Part shown: positions 44,767-54,906 of the stretch, in pieces
Layout: the number at the start of each line of letters is the position of its first letter
Position numbering within the stretch: position 1 is the stretch's first letter
NCBI GenBank assembly: GCA_016124635.1
Contig: WGNJ01000005.1
Location: 1-64,000, forward strand
DNA: 64,000 bases
Source: Alphaproteobacteria bacterium
Lineage (GTDB): Bacteria > Pseudomonadota > Alphaproteobacteria > Micropepsales > Micropepsaceae
Reading direction: 5' to 3'
Notes under the pieces: model-generated
Databases searched by the model: none
The model's input: the letters and a program-made list of their open reading frames with translations, nothing else
What the model was told of the DNA's origin: nothing
Translations under genes and position numbers: made by a program

Positions 44767-45063
44767 TTAGCCGGGAAGGAAAGGTGCGACCGCCTTGATG
44801 CACTTCCCCACGTTGCCAAAGGCCGCATCGAATCCGGCGGGATTCGATGCCTTGTACGCCTTGCAAACGGCAGCGGCGTCGTTGTTGCCCTGCCCCTTGT
44901 TGAAGTAGCCATTGAACGCGCTCGTGCACTCGCCGTGGCTAACACCGAGATCGCCGTTGGCTTTGCAGAACTCGCTCCAGTTTGGAGCTGCGCTCGCGGG
45001 AGCCGCTCCAAAGCCAAGCGCCAAGACGGCAGCAGTCGCCGCCGCGAGAAGAATCTTCTTCAT
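44767..45063 (-). CDS. Four-cysteine secreted protein, paralog C
   Basis: A 98-residue exported protein, the near twin of paralog B. Signal peptide ends ASAAPNW. Spacing is C-x12-C-x20-C-x20-C with GDLGVSHGEC, NKGQGNNDAAAVC and AFGNVGKC. TGGAGG precedes the ATG at 45063. Most differences from B lie between the third and fourth cysteines, the part most likely to contact something specific. Function unknown. Confidence 0.85.
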   Translation of the reverse strand: MKKILLAAATAAVLALGFGAAPASAAPNWSEFCKANGDLGVSHGECTSAFNGYFNKGQGNNDAAAVCKAYKASNPAGFDAAFGNVGKCIKAVAPFLPG

Positions 45064-45395
45064 CTGAAGACCTCCAATATTTGGAAGTAGGTGGCCGGTA
45101 GTTACGAATGTACAGCGAGCATTCGTTCGCCAGACGCGGGGAAATGAAGAAACCACTACCGGCCGGAATCCCCGAGGCGAACCCGGCGCCAACGCTACGA
45201 ACCAGCCGATGGTTTGCAAAGGAAAATACGATCGCCGCGATGACTCTTGCGGCAGTCAATGCGTGTATTTTCGAGGAACTGTGACGTGAAATACGGTTCC
45301 ACGAACATTAGAGTGAGTTCCGGCGCATCACCCTAAAGTTCGATCTGCATCTCGATTTCACGCTACGGGTGCGCTGACCTATTGTCAGTTCTTTT
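44767..45395 (-). repeat. Tandem duplicated unit, copy 2
   Basis: Second copy of the unit described at 44020-44650. Its upstream end borders the start of the divergent alpha/beta hydrolase, whose promoter must therefore lie within the duplicated sequence. An inverted repeat, GGAAC ... GTTCC, spans about 45278-45302. Confidence 0.6.
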
Positions 45396-45411
45396 GGAGT
45401 TCTTCGCGCGA

Positions 45412-46209
45412 ATGCCCACGACGTACGCCGCAGACATCGAGATCTGTTACGAGCGCAGCGGCGCCGGGCCTCGCCTCCTGTTCATATCGGGAACGGGCGG
45501 AGATCTTCGCAATACCCCGAACGTCTTCGACGGACCGCTGCCGAAGCAGTTCGACACGCTTGCCTACGACCAGCGCGGCCTCGGACGTTCGGCCAAACCC
45601 GATCGCCCATACACGATGGCCGACTACGCCGACGACGCGGCCCATCTGATGGATGCGATCGGCTGGAACGAAGCGCTTGTCGTCGGTGTCTCGTTTGGCG
45701 GAATGGTCGCGCAGGAATTCGCGCTGCGTCACGCTCGGCGCGTTCGCCGTCTCGTCCTGTGCTGCACGTCACCGGGCGGCGCAGGCGGCGCGTCCTACCC
45801 GCTGCACACGATCGAGCATCTGTCGCGCGCCGACCGCGCACGCCGCATGATCCCGATTTCCGACACGCGCCACGATGCGGCGTGGGCGAAAGCCAATCCC
45901 GACGCGTATGAGAAGCTGTTCGCGATGGCTTCAGCCGATCCGTTTGCCGATGAACCCGGTCACGTCACGGGTCAACATCGACAGCTCGAAGCCCGCGCCC
46001 ATCACGACACGTGGAATCGCCTGAAAGACATCACCTGCCCCACCATGATCGCCGCCGGCCGCTATGACGGCATCGCGACACCTGCGACGCAGGAGAAGAT
46101 GGCTTCGCGCATTCCGGACGCACATTTGCGCTTCTACGAAGGCGGCCATCTCTTCCTTCTGCAAGATCGAAACGCGTTTCCCGAAATCATCGCTTTTCTC
46201 AAGCCATGA
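45412..46209 (+). CDS. Alpha/beta-fold hydrolase
   Basis: A 265-residue alpha/beta hydrolase. The oxyanion region is LFISGTGGDLRNT, the nucleophile elbow GVSFGGMVAQ (Ser near 96), the acid Asp in GRYDGIATPA and the His in GGHLFLLQD. DQRGLGRSAKPDRPYTMADYADDAAHLMDAIG resembles the 3-oxoadipate enol-lactonase/lipase-like group. The substrate is unknown. ATG 45412 follows TGGAG and avoids an upstream extension. It is divergent from the four-cysteine cluster and the only forward gene in the stretch. Confidence 0.85.
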   Translation: MPTTYAADIEICYERSGAGPRLLFISGTGGDLRNTPNVFDGPLPKQFDTLAYDQRGLGRSAKPDRPYTMADYADDAAHLMDAIGWNEALVVGVSFGGMVAQEFALRHARRVRRLVLCCTSPGGAGGASYPLHTIEHLSRADRARRMIPISDTRHDAAWAKANPDAYEKLFAMASADPFADEPGHVTGQHRQLEARAHHDTWNRLKDITCPTMIAAGRYDGIATPATQEKMASRIPDAHLRFYEGGHLFLLQDRNAFPEIIAFLKP

Positions 46210-46230
46210 CCTAGTCTTGGCGAGACGCCT

Positions 46231-47124
46231 CTAGCGCACGCGCGTTCCCGCCTTCGCGTCCCAATGAAGCGCCTTGTCGGACCGCGGTAATGGCGCGTCA
46301 TCGGGACCGATCGTCGTGCCGTATTTCCAGCTCGGCGGACAGATCGCGATGTAGCGCGCGTAACCTCCGGTGCCGCCTTTGAACTTCGGGTATCCGATGG
46401 CGACGAGACAGCCGGTCTCCGCCACCCGATCGAGATTGGCGACGCCCTCGGCTTGCGTATAGCCGTGATGCATCAGCCACGCCTCGCCTTCGAGGGTCGG
46501 CGTCGTATCCGTGTCGAGCGGCTCGTGCCCGTGCATGAGGATGTGGCGCTGCTCGTGCAAGAACTTGAGCGCATCGAGCGAAACGCCGGGAAACGTGTCT
46601 TCCTTCGCAAGTGCCGGATCGGGCCAACGCTTCGACCAGTCGGAGCGCACGAACACGACCGAGCCGGCGGGGACACGCCCGTGCACTTTTTCCCATGCCC
46701 GAACATCGGCGACCTGCAGGTGATAGCCGGGATCGCGCTCGAGCTGCGGTACGATCGAAATCACCACCAACGGCCGCACTGCGTAGGTCGCCGGCAACTC
46801 GTCAATCGCCGGATAATTCGGATCCCAGTGCGCCGGCGGATCGAGCTGCGTTCCCAATTGATCCGTGGACAGATCATAGTGTGTTGCCTCGAACCCGTCC
46901 GCTTGGTAGGTGTAGGGCTTGCCCGTCTCCGGATTGATCGTCGGCTCGAATTTTGAAGGCCCGAACCCGTGCCAAACGGGTACGTCCGGCGCGACCGTAT
47001 GAGTCAAGTCGATGTACTTCGCCTTGGCGAAATACTTGTCATAGGCCTGCCACAGCCCCGGCGCCGCGGAAGCGCTTCCCGCGAGCGCAACAAAAAGACC
47101 GAACGCGATCAAGGATCGAAACAT
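46231..47124 (-). CDS. Secreted cyclase-family protein with altered metal motif
   Basis: A 297-residue exported protein (signal peptide about 1-20) of the cyclase/kynurenine-formamidase-like family. DLTHTVAPDVPVWHGFGPSKF, then the metal motif, which is normally HxGTHxDxPxH, reads QLGTQLDPPAH (Gln89, Gln93; Asp95 and His99 kept). KEDTFPGVSLDALKFLHEQRHILMHGHEPLDTD follows. Both first and second His ligands are Gln, so metal binding may be changed or the enzyme may be a variant subfamily. The substrate is unknown. Confidence 0.75.
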   Translation of the reverse strand: MFRSLIAFGLFVALAGSASAAPGLWQAYDKYFAKAKYIDLTHTVAPDVPVWHGFGPSKFEPTINPETGKPYTYQADGFEATHYDLSTDQLGTQLDPPAHWDPNYPAIDELPATYAVRPLVVISIVPQLERDPGYHLQVADVRAWEKVHGRVPAGSVVFVRSDWSKRWPDPALAKEDTFPGVSLDALKFLHEQRHILMHGHEPLDTDTTPTLEGEAWLMHHGYTQAEGVANLDRVAETGCLVAIGYPKFKGGTGGYARYIAICPPSWKYGTTIGPDDAPLPRSDKALHWDAKAGTRVR

Positions 47125-47180
47125 GTCAGTCCTCCCATCTGGTTGCGCTCGCGGGACAGTGTCGCCGTCGCGAGGCTCAG

Positions 47181-47702
47181 CTAGGTCTTCATACGCATGG
47201 TGCCCATGAAATCGCGCTTACCGAGCGGCACACCCTTTTGCCGCAAGATGTCGTAGGCCGTCGTCGCATGGAAATAGAAGTTCGGCAGTGAGAACGACAA
47301 CACGAATCCCTCGGCGGTGAACGGCAGCTTGCGACCGCCGATCTCGAAGATGACGTCCTTCCCGGCGCGCGCGTTGACCTCTTCCGGCTTCACCTTCGAA
47401 AGCGCCTCGCGCGTATCGCTGACGAGCTTTTGAAGCGCCGAAAAATCGTGCGGCGGCAAATTCGACGGCGGAAGAAACGTCCCGCTCTTCACCGCCTCGA
47501 TCGTCCCAAGCGAGTGATGCGCGACCGATTGGATCTGAAATCGGAACGGCAGCATGTCGGGAAAGAGCCGCGTATCGACGATCTCGTCGAGATTGGTCTT
47601 CTGTGTTGCGAAATGCCCCGCCGCTTTGTCCATGAACGCGGCGACCGCGCCCAGCGTCTGCTGATAATTCGCGACGCTCAAATCATAAAGTGATGTCGAC
47701 AT
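47181..47702 (-). CDS. DUF1993 family protein
   Basis: A 173-residue protein matching DUF1993: MSTSLYDLSVANYQQTLGAVAAFMDKA at the start, ARLFPDMLPFRFQIQSVAHHS in the middle, and FSLPNFYFHATTAYDILRQKGVPLGKRDFMG at the end. The fold is DinB/YfiT-like with His residues that could bind a metal, but no activity is known. It is cytoplasmic (no signal peptide). AGGAGG precedes the start. Confidence 0.88.
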   Translation of the reverse strand: MSTSLYDLSVANYQQTLGAVAAFMDKAAGHFATQKTNLDEIVDTRLFPDMLPFRFQIQSVAHHSLGTIEAVKSGTFLPPSNLPPHDFSALQKLVSDTREALSKVKPEEVNARAGKDVIFEIGGRKLPFTAEGFVLSFSLPNFYFHATTAYDILRQKGVPLGKRDFMGTMRMKT

Positions 47703-47837
47703 TCATTGTCCTCCTGGAAGTCGGCAATTGTTGAGCGGGCGCGAGCATGGTTCAGGCAACGCCGACCCGGCAAGCCATAAATGTCGTGCTGCCCAAGCGC
47801 AGCCGCAGCGTCACGGCCAAACGGCTACATGTGCAAC

Positions 47838-49523
47838 CTAATGTTCGCACGCCGGCAACGGCACGTCGCCGCGTGCTGCCCGGCGATCCGCAATGATCAA
47901 GCTTCGCCGCCAATGCTCCGCAACATCGCGTGCCACCTGGGCTTTGAAACTGTTCGGCCCTGATGCCGCTGCCGCATCGCCTGCGAACAGTGCCGACGTC
48001 AACTGTTGAAGCATCGACGTTCGCCGGCCTGAGATCGCGGCAAGCGTCGCCAAATTCGCATGCAGATGATGCAACTCGCGCGGCTCGTAGAACGTCGGCC
48101 CCGCGCACCTCAGCCCAGCAAAGAACCGGTCCGAAAGCTTGGTGTCGGGATTGTCGAGCAGCACATCGATGGCCCGGTCCACAACGGATGGAGCGTGATC
48201 GTCGACGATCCATTGGATGTCCCGCTCCTCACCTGCGACGTCGGCATTTTGAAACCGGTCAAATCCGCTAAGAAATCCGGTCCGCAGCGCTTCGTCACGC
48301 GCTCCAGCTCGATACAGGGCCACAACCGGAGCGGTCGCCGGCGCTCCAAAGGTCGCAACAGTGCGCCTTCTTTCCTCAGGATCGCGCATCGACGGCGCGG
48401 GGACCCCGTGAAAGTGAGAGAGAATTCCTGGCTCGACAAACGGCACTCCCTCGCGCGCGGCTCCAATTGCAGCGTCTTTGTCATCTGCAAGACGATACGC
48501 TTCGCTCGCGACCGCGAACCATATCGCTCTGTACTCCGCCAGATCGTTGCTCGTCCGCGCATGCTGAAGATACGCGGCCGCGACCGCCCTCAGACCAACG
48601 CGCTGACGCGCTAGCAACGCCCGAATGCGCGCTTTGTCGATGCCACCGACCTCCTTTCGTTCAAGGAACTCGAGAGGTATCTGACATTGATATTCACTTT
48701 GATATCCGTTCCCTCTCAGTGCCGTCTGGCACCCCGCTAGGATTCGCTCGAACTCGGCATCAAGGTCTCGATCTGTGATCGGCTTTGGTTTGTGTTCCGA
48801 TCGTGCGATATCGTCCTGGACACGTGCGCGGTTGTCGGGCGAGAGGTCCGTACGCGCGAGCAGCGCACGTTCCAAGACCAAGGTCTCTTGGCGCGCTCCC
48901 CAGTAATCGGCAAACATCGCCAGCTCTTCGAGCACGCGTGTATCTTGCGGCGGCACCGCTGCCACCGCATGCCAGATGGACTTCAACCCGCGCGGCCTGA
49001 CCAGCGCATAGTGCCACCGGCCATGAATCTGCATATCCGACCAAAGTGCGGCAGCGATTTGTGCAACCTCGGGGCTGTGCCTGACTGGTGCGACCAATGA
49101 TTGAACGCGTACGTCCTCGAATGGGTCATCCGAGAACTGCGCCACACTTGCGACTGCGATGGCGGCGAGCATGACTTCCGGCGGCGCCGCTTTCATTTCC
49201 GCCCGCACCGCGTTGTATCGCTCAAAACTCTCGCGATCCATCAGGTGGCCGCCATCCGCTAGGTGTCCTTGCGCCGCGGCAAGCAGCATCTCTCGTTTGC
49301 TTTGCAGAAGCGACAGTGCTCCAGCGACAACAACGTCGCTCAAGATGCGCGCGGGAGCGAAGTCGTCGAGCGGCTCTCCAATGTCGAGAAGGCATGCAGG
49401 TGGCTCAACTGTTCTTGCACAATCGCCGAACCGCATCGCGTCGCCAGCACTCGTCGGTGACGATCCGGCGAGCGTAGCGATGAGCAACGTCGCAATCACA
49501 CTGGAGGACAACGCGTGCGCCAT
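47838..49523 (-). CDS. Large secreted helical-repeat-like protein, unknown function
   Basis: A 561-residue exported protein with a signal peptide (about 1-25, ending PTSAG). The mature part is almost entirely helical and Ala/Arg-rich with repeated short helical pairs, suggesting a TPR- or HEAT-like scaffold. Cysteines occur in pairs (FGDCARTVEPPACL, GCQTALRG...YQCQIP, LRCAGPT, PACEH). GGAGG precedes the ATG at 49523 at ideal spacing, which decides the start over a much longer upstream frame. The gene lies 23 bases after the RNase T2 gene. Confidence 0.6.
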   Translation of the reverse strand: MAHALSSSVIATLLIATLAGSSPTSAGDAMRFGDCARTVEPPACLLDIGEPLDDFAPARILSDVVVAGALSLLQSKREMLLAAAQGHLADGGHLMDRESFERYNAVRAEMKAAPPEVMLAAIAVASVAQFSDDPFEDVRVQSLVAPVRHSPEVAQIAAALWSDMQIHGRWHYALVRPRGLKSIWHAVAAVPPQDTRVLEELAMFADYWGARQETLVLERALLARTDLSPDNRARVQDDIARSEHKPKPITDRDLDAEFERILAGCQTALRGNGYQSEYQCQIPLEFLERKEVGGIDKARIRALLARQRVGLRAVAAAYLQHARTSNDLAEYRAIWFAVASEAYRLADDKDAAIGAAREGVPFVEPGILSHFHGVPAPSMRDPEERRRTVATFGAPATAPVVALYRAGARDEALRTGFLSGFDRFQNADVAGEERDIQWIVDDHAPSVVDRAIDVLLDNPDTKLSDRFFAGLRCAGPTFYEPRELHHLHANLATLAAISGRRTSMLQQLTSALFAGDAAAASGPNSFKAQVARDVAEHWRRSLIIADRRAARGDVPLPACEH

Positions 49524-49546
49524 GTGAATTCCTCCACGCGCCAAAG

Positions 49547-50368
49547 TTATGGCCAATTGCCGCGCACCGCGCGCATGCGCACGTGGCGTGCGCCGCAATG
49601 GCGCTTGCGCACGTCGGCCGAGCAAGCCCGCGGTCTGAGGCTCTTGTCGAGACACACCCACACCTCGGCGAGGTCGTTGCGGCTGCATGTTGCCGCTACG
49701 TCGTCGGCCTCGAGCGACGGGTTGACGCTGAGGAAAGCGTCGCGGACGTCGTCGGGCGTTGTTTGGATTTGATCGTCCGGCAACTTGTAATTCGACGGCA
49801 CGGTCACTGCCGAATAAGCGGCGACAGCGCTGCTCACGAAATCGTCTTGCGATAGACCTGAGCAGGTCCCGTGCTTCTGCCACTCGTGCTGCACCAAATC
49901 CTCGGACGGCGAAACCTTCAAGATGCGATCTATATTCGCTCGCGACACACGGAGCGGCTCGTCGCTTTCGCAACGCTCGGGATAGCCGCGCTCGTTTTGC
50001 GGCCACAGCCCATGCAAGACGAAACCGTACGGCCGCCCGGATCGGCATTGCATATCGTCGTCCGGTCCCCGCCCCGCGTCGCTCGCGCAATGCGTCGGCG
50101 ACCACGACAGCACGAGCACGTAGTAATCGAAATCGCCCTGACTCACCGGCAGTGCGTCTGCGGACGCGCGCGCTGAAGCCGCCTCCGAGGCGACGCCGGA
50201 CGAATTTGGCTGCTCTTGAGCAACAGCCGCCGTCGACGCGTCGCGCGGCGAAGATGTCGGCTCACCGCCCGAGTCAAACGCGCCGCTCAGCAGGCGGGCC
50301 AACCCAAGCACGATCGCAACCACGACCGCTGCGCCGAGCCGCACAATCGTCCGTCGATCGAATTTCAT
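49547..50368 (-). CDS. RNase T2 family ribonuclease
   Basis: A 273-residue exported protein. An N-terminal membrane/signal segment (about 9-28) and a Ser/Ala-rich linker precede the RNase T2 domain. CAS I is FVLHGLWPQ and CAS II is EWQKHGTCSG; each has the catalytic His, and the Glu and Lys lie in the second. Six or more cysteines suit the family's disulfides. It would degrade RNA in the periplasm or outside the cell. The C terminus is unusually rich in Arg and Cys. It is followed by the unknown secreted protein gene. Confidence 0.88.
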   Translation of the reverse strand: MKFDRRTIVRLGAAVVVAIVLGLARLLSGAFDSGGEPTSSPRDASTAAVAQEQPNSSGVASEAASARASADALPVSQGDFDYYVLVLSWSPTHCASDAGRGPDDDMQCRSGRPYGFVLHGLWPQNERGYPERCESDEPLRVSRANIDRILKVSPSEDLVQHEWQKHGTCSGLSQDDFVSSAVAAYSAVTVPSNYKLPDDQIQTTPDDVRDAFLSVNPSLEADDVAATCSRNDLAEVWVCLDKSLRPRACSADVRKRHCGARHVRMRAVRGNWP

Positions 50369-50390
50369 GAGCAACCTCCGAGCACAGAGG

Positions 50391-50912
50391 TTAAAGCGAA
50401 TAGCCCCCGTCCATGACAAGGGCCGCACCGGTAATCATCGCGCTGTCATCGGACAAAAGATGCATGATCTGGGCGGCAACTTCCTCGGCGCGTGCATAAC
50501 GGCCGAACGGCACCGCTACCTTGGCCATCGCTTCGAACGCCGCCGTGTCCGAGCCGTGCTCGGACACCAGGTCTTTGAAGAACGGCATGTCGCGCCACAT
50601 CGGCGTCTCGACGCCACCGGGTAGGATCGCGTTGACGCGGATGTTGTCGGGCGCGCCTCCTTGGCGGCGACTTTGGCCAGCTGGATGGCCGCAGCCTTCG
50701 ACGCGCCGTAGGCACTGACGCCGGGCTCCGCCTTCACGCCCGACGCAGACGACACGACGACGATCGCGCCGCCGCGCCGGCCTTGCCTAATGAGCGGCAT
50801 CGCGGTCGACGAGAACCAGTCCGCCGACGCCGCGCGCGACAAGCGCCTGCGCAGTCGCCGCACCGATTCCAGAGCCTGCACCGGTAATCAGCGCAACGCG
50901 GTCGCGCTCCAT
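50391..50912 (-). pseudogene. Broken short-chain dehydrogenase gene
   Basis: Read from the ATG at 50912 (GAGGTGAGC ribosome-binding site) the frame gives ALITGAGSGIGAAT and LVLVDRDAAH and then stops near 50788. In another frame the sequence continues with AMPLIRQGRRGGAIVVVSSASG and VSAYGASKAA. A further one-base shift near 50660 restores RVNAILPGGVETPMWRDM to the end at 50391. About 80 residues including the NNAG motif are missing. The product cannot be an active SDR. A normal copy would be about 250 residues. Confidence 0.85.
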
Positions 50913-50937
50913 GCTCACCTCGTTTGGCGTTAGAGCA

Positions 50938-51480
50938 TTACCGCGCTTGCCGCCCGACGAGCCACTCCTCGGTACGCACGGCTACGTACATCGAAACGCG
51001 GCGCGTCAACACTATCGAGACTGCAACAAGGACGATAGTGATCGAAACTATTAAAGGCCAATGCTCCCTAGCCCATGAAACCTCTGTTACGGCGGCGAAC
51101 GCTCCGGCGACGACGGGGCCCATGGTCAGAAAAGACCAAACGAGAAACACATTGGTGTGTACGATGGCCTCGCGATTGTTGAGTTTCTCATTCCCCATTT
51201 GAAATGCCCGATCAAGCTCAGCAGTCTCGTAAAAGTCTTTGACGCGCCTTGCGAATTTGCTTCCAAAATCGGTATCCCTCGACCATGCAAGCACAAGAAT
51301 AAAACCAAACCCCGCCGCAATGGCAGCGACCTGCCAATGCCAGTGCCAACCAAGCACCATGACTTCCTCATAGGGGACGGCAGCAATCGCCATAACCGCA
51401 CCTAGCGATCCGCTCAACAGCACGTCGTAGGCCATCACTGTCCAGAACGAGGGTCGACGATGGTGCTCGCTTTCAGGCAT
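50938..51480 (-). CDS. Membrane protein of unknown function
   Basis: A 180-residue protein with about four hydrophobic segments (around 14-38, 48-68, 108-132 and 140-160). A cytoplasmic loop between the second and third (about 70-105) contains NEKLNNREAIVHTN. The codon use is less GC-rich than in the neighbours. No family is recognised. It lies 30 bases after mccB on the same strand but the two are not functionally related in any way I can see. Confidence 0.6.
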   Translation of the reverse strand: MPESEHHRRPSFWTVMAYDVLLSGSLGAVMAIAAVPYEEVMVLGWHWHWQVAAIAAGFGFILVLAWSRDTDFGSKFARRVKDFYETAELDRAFQMGNEKLNNREAIVHTNVFLVWSFLTMGPVVAGAFAAVTEVSWAREHWPLIVSITIVLVAVSIVLTRRVSMYVAVRTEEWLVGRQAR

Positions 51481-51510
51481 CGCATCTCATAAGATTCGAG
51501 TGTTACTCGC

Positions 51511-53118
<1,608 letters not shown>

Positions 53119-53451
53119 GATTTACGCCCGCGTTTGTTGCGCCGAAGGAAGCACGTGCCAACACTGAGTCGCAATGAAGGACCTGGACCGTACAGCCCTG
53201 CCGGGAACGGATTCGTCCTTGCGAAGGCCTATCAGTACCAGGCCCGTCAACGGAAGAAACTGGCCCCGCCTCTCAACTTCAGCGCGCGCATTTTCCACAA
53301 CCGTTTCGGGCAGTACGAATTGCTGCTCGCACGGCAAGCGACCTCGACTCGATCGTCGCCGATCGTCGGGGAAATTCTTCGTGTTCCCCTTTGACTCTCT
53401 CAAGGCTGCATGGTCACGTCGCGCCGCGCTTCAAACGCAAAAGGACCCCCA
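53119..53451. other. Divergent intergenic region, no gene seen
   Basis: A 333-base gap between mccB and the zinc-ribbon gene. Open frames exist on both strands but have composition and codon use unlike real genes. The mccB promoter must lie here. Confidence 0.5.
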
Positions 53452-53622
53452 ATGAGCAAGCACGACGACCATCACGACACGATCAAGTGCCCGCACTGCG
53501 GCCACGAGACCGACAAGCATCACACCAAGTGTGACCACTGCGGCCACTCGATCGCCCCCGGCGTACATCACCTCGCCGCCGCCATCGTTTCGCTCTTCCG
53601 CCGGCCGAGCCGCGAGAGCTAA
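53452..53622 (+). CDS. Small zinc-ribbon protein
   Basis: A 56-residue protein with CPHCGHE and CDHCGHS, two CxxC pairs separated by nine residues, plus His-rich flanks (KHDDHHD, KHHTK). This is a zinc-ribbon or rubredoxin-like fold that holds one metal. The C terminus is hydrophobic then basic (AAAIVSLFRRPSRES). No signal peptide is seen. A terminator follows. The function is unknown. Confidence 0.7.
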   Translation: MSKHDDHHDTIKCPHCGHETDKHHTKCDHCGHSIAPGVHHLAAAIVSLFRRPSRES

Positions 53623-53653
53623 GCGCCAAAGACGTTTCGACTATCGTGATGGT

Positions 53654-53681
53654 GCCGGGGCTTTGGCTCCGGCATTTTTTG
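53654..53681 (+). terminator. Rho-independent terminator of the zinc-ribbon gene
   Basis: Stem GCCGGGGC (53654-53661) and GCTCCGGC (53666-53673) with one G-T pair, loop TTTG, then ATTTTTTG. Confidence 0.85.
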
Positions 53682-53728
53682 TTTTCCGATAGGGCGTATA
53701 CGGACGTTTTCTGTGTTATAAAACCGTC

Positions 53729-54616
53729 ATGGAGCAATTTCTTCACGATATCAGTTGGGTCGTGCCGCTGCGTACGCCCGAACTCACGGTCTTCTTCAAC
53801 GGGCTCACCTGGCTAGGCTACACGACCTTCTTTCTCATCTTTCTGCCTCTCGGTTATTGGCTGTGGGACAAGCACATGTTCACGCGGCTTGCGGTGCTGA
53901 TCATCATCACGGGTCTGATCAACGGCTTCGTCAAAGATCTTTTCCACGACCCGCGCCCGCCCGTGCAATTCGCGCTCGATCCGCGCACGGCTGAAAGCTA
54001 CGGCTTCCCGAGCGGTCACGCGCAAGTCGCTTTCGCGATGTGGCTGTGGCTGGCATATGAAATTCGGCGCACTTGGGCGTGGATCGCCGCCATCCTCATC
54101 GCGGTCGGCGTTTGCGCCAGTCGCGTTTATCTCGGCGTACATGATCTCGAAGACATCATCGGCGGAAGCCTGCTCGGTCTCGCCACGATCTTCGCCTATC
54201 GCACACTCGTCTCGGACGAGTTCAAGTTTTGGCACAATGCCAATCCGCTGCTGCAGCTTGCGGTCATACTCGCCATCCAGCCGCTGGTTTGGTTCATTTG
54301 GCCAGGAACGAAGGGGCCGGGAGGAAACTTCGCGCTCTTCGGCTTTCTCTTCGGCTGGTGGCTCGGCGTTGTGATCGAGCGCAAGTGGATACACTTCGCA
54401 CGCCCGTCGAACTGGATCGTCGGCGTTGGCATCGCCGTTGTCGCCGTTGCAGCACTCGTTCTCAGCTTCAAACCGCTTGGGCAATTGCTGATGGGACTCG
54501 GCGTCGCCAAGGTAGCCGCGCAATGGATTCAAACCGCGATCATCGGCATCTACACGACAGCGTTCGTGCCGCTGCTCATGAGAGTCACACGCGTTTCACA
54601 GACGACGCCCGCTTAA
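53729..54616 (+). CDS. PAP2 family membrane phosphatase
   Basis: A 295-residue inner-membrane protein with about seven membrane segments. All three PAP2 motifs are visible: KDLFHDPRP, YGFPSGHAQ and SRVYLGVHDLEDIIGG, giving the catalytic His of motifs 2 and 3. Likely substrates are undecaprenyl diphosphate, phosphatidic acid or phosphatidylglycerol phosphate. The C-terminal membrane region is longer than in typical BcrC proteins. The ATG at 53729 lies just before the first amphipathic helix. Confidence 0.9.
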   Translation: MEQFLHDISWVVPLRTPELTVFFNGLTWLGYTTFFLIFLPLGYWLWDKHMFTRLAVLIIITGLINGFVKDLFHDPRPPVQFALDPRTAESYGFPSGHAQVAFAMWLWLAYEIRRTWAWIAAILIAVGVCASRVYLGVHDLEDIIGGSLLGLATIFAYRTLVSDEFKFWHNANPLLQLAVILAIQPLVWFIWPGTKGPGGNFALFGFLFGWWLGVVIERKWIHFARPSNWIVGVGIAVVAVAALVLSFKPLGQLLMGLGVAKVAAQWIQTAIIGIYTTAFVPLLMRVTRVSQTTPA

Positions 54617-54906
54617 CGATTTGGTGCGCCCCCGCAACAGTCGGGGATTGTCACGAAGTCTGCACACACATGCGGCGGTCTTTCGGCGTACCTTGGTTGC
54701 AGCCAAGTGATTCGAAGGAGTCGCTGCGTCAGTGCCTGATGATTTCGGGGTAACGGGGCATCGGAAGGTCTGCGCGAAGTTCCGCGCAATGACCGGCACC
54801 AAGACGACACTTCAATTCGCCACAGCAGCCCACATGCCAGAGTTTTGTACGCGGCCGCAGTCCCGCGTTGGGATCGCGCGCGCCGCCTTTAGCGAGGGGA
54901 AAGGCA

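Noticed and set aside
45270..45310. EcfG-type general stress promoter in the four-cysteine upstream regions
   Set aside because: GGAAC elements occur, but the spacing and the second element do not match GGAAC-N16/17-CGTT in either copy.
50650..50670. Treating the broken SDR as two short real genes
   Set aside because: Each fragment lacks half of the fold and they match consecutive parts of one SDR, so a single pseudogene is the better reading.
53122..53403. Small genes in the mccB/zinc-ribbon gap
   Set aside because: Open frames exist on both strands but are Arg/Ser-rich with no ribosome-binding site or recognisable motif.
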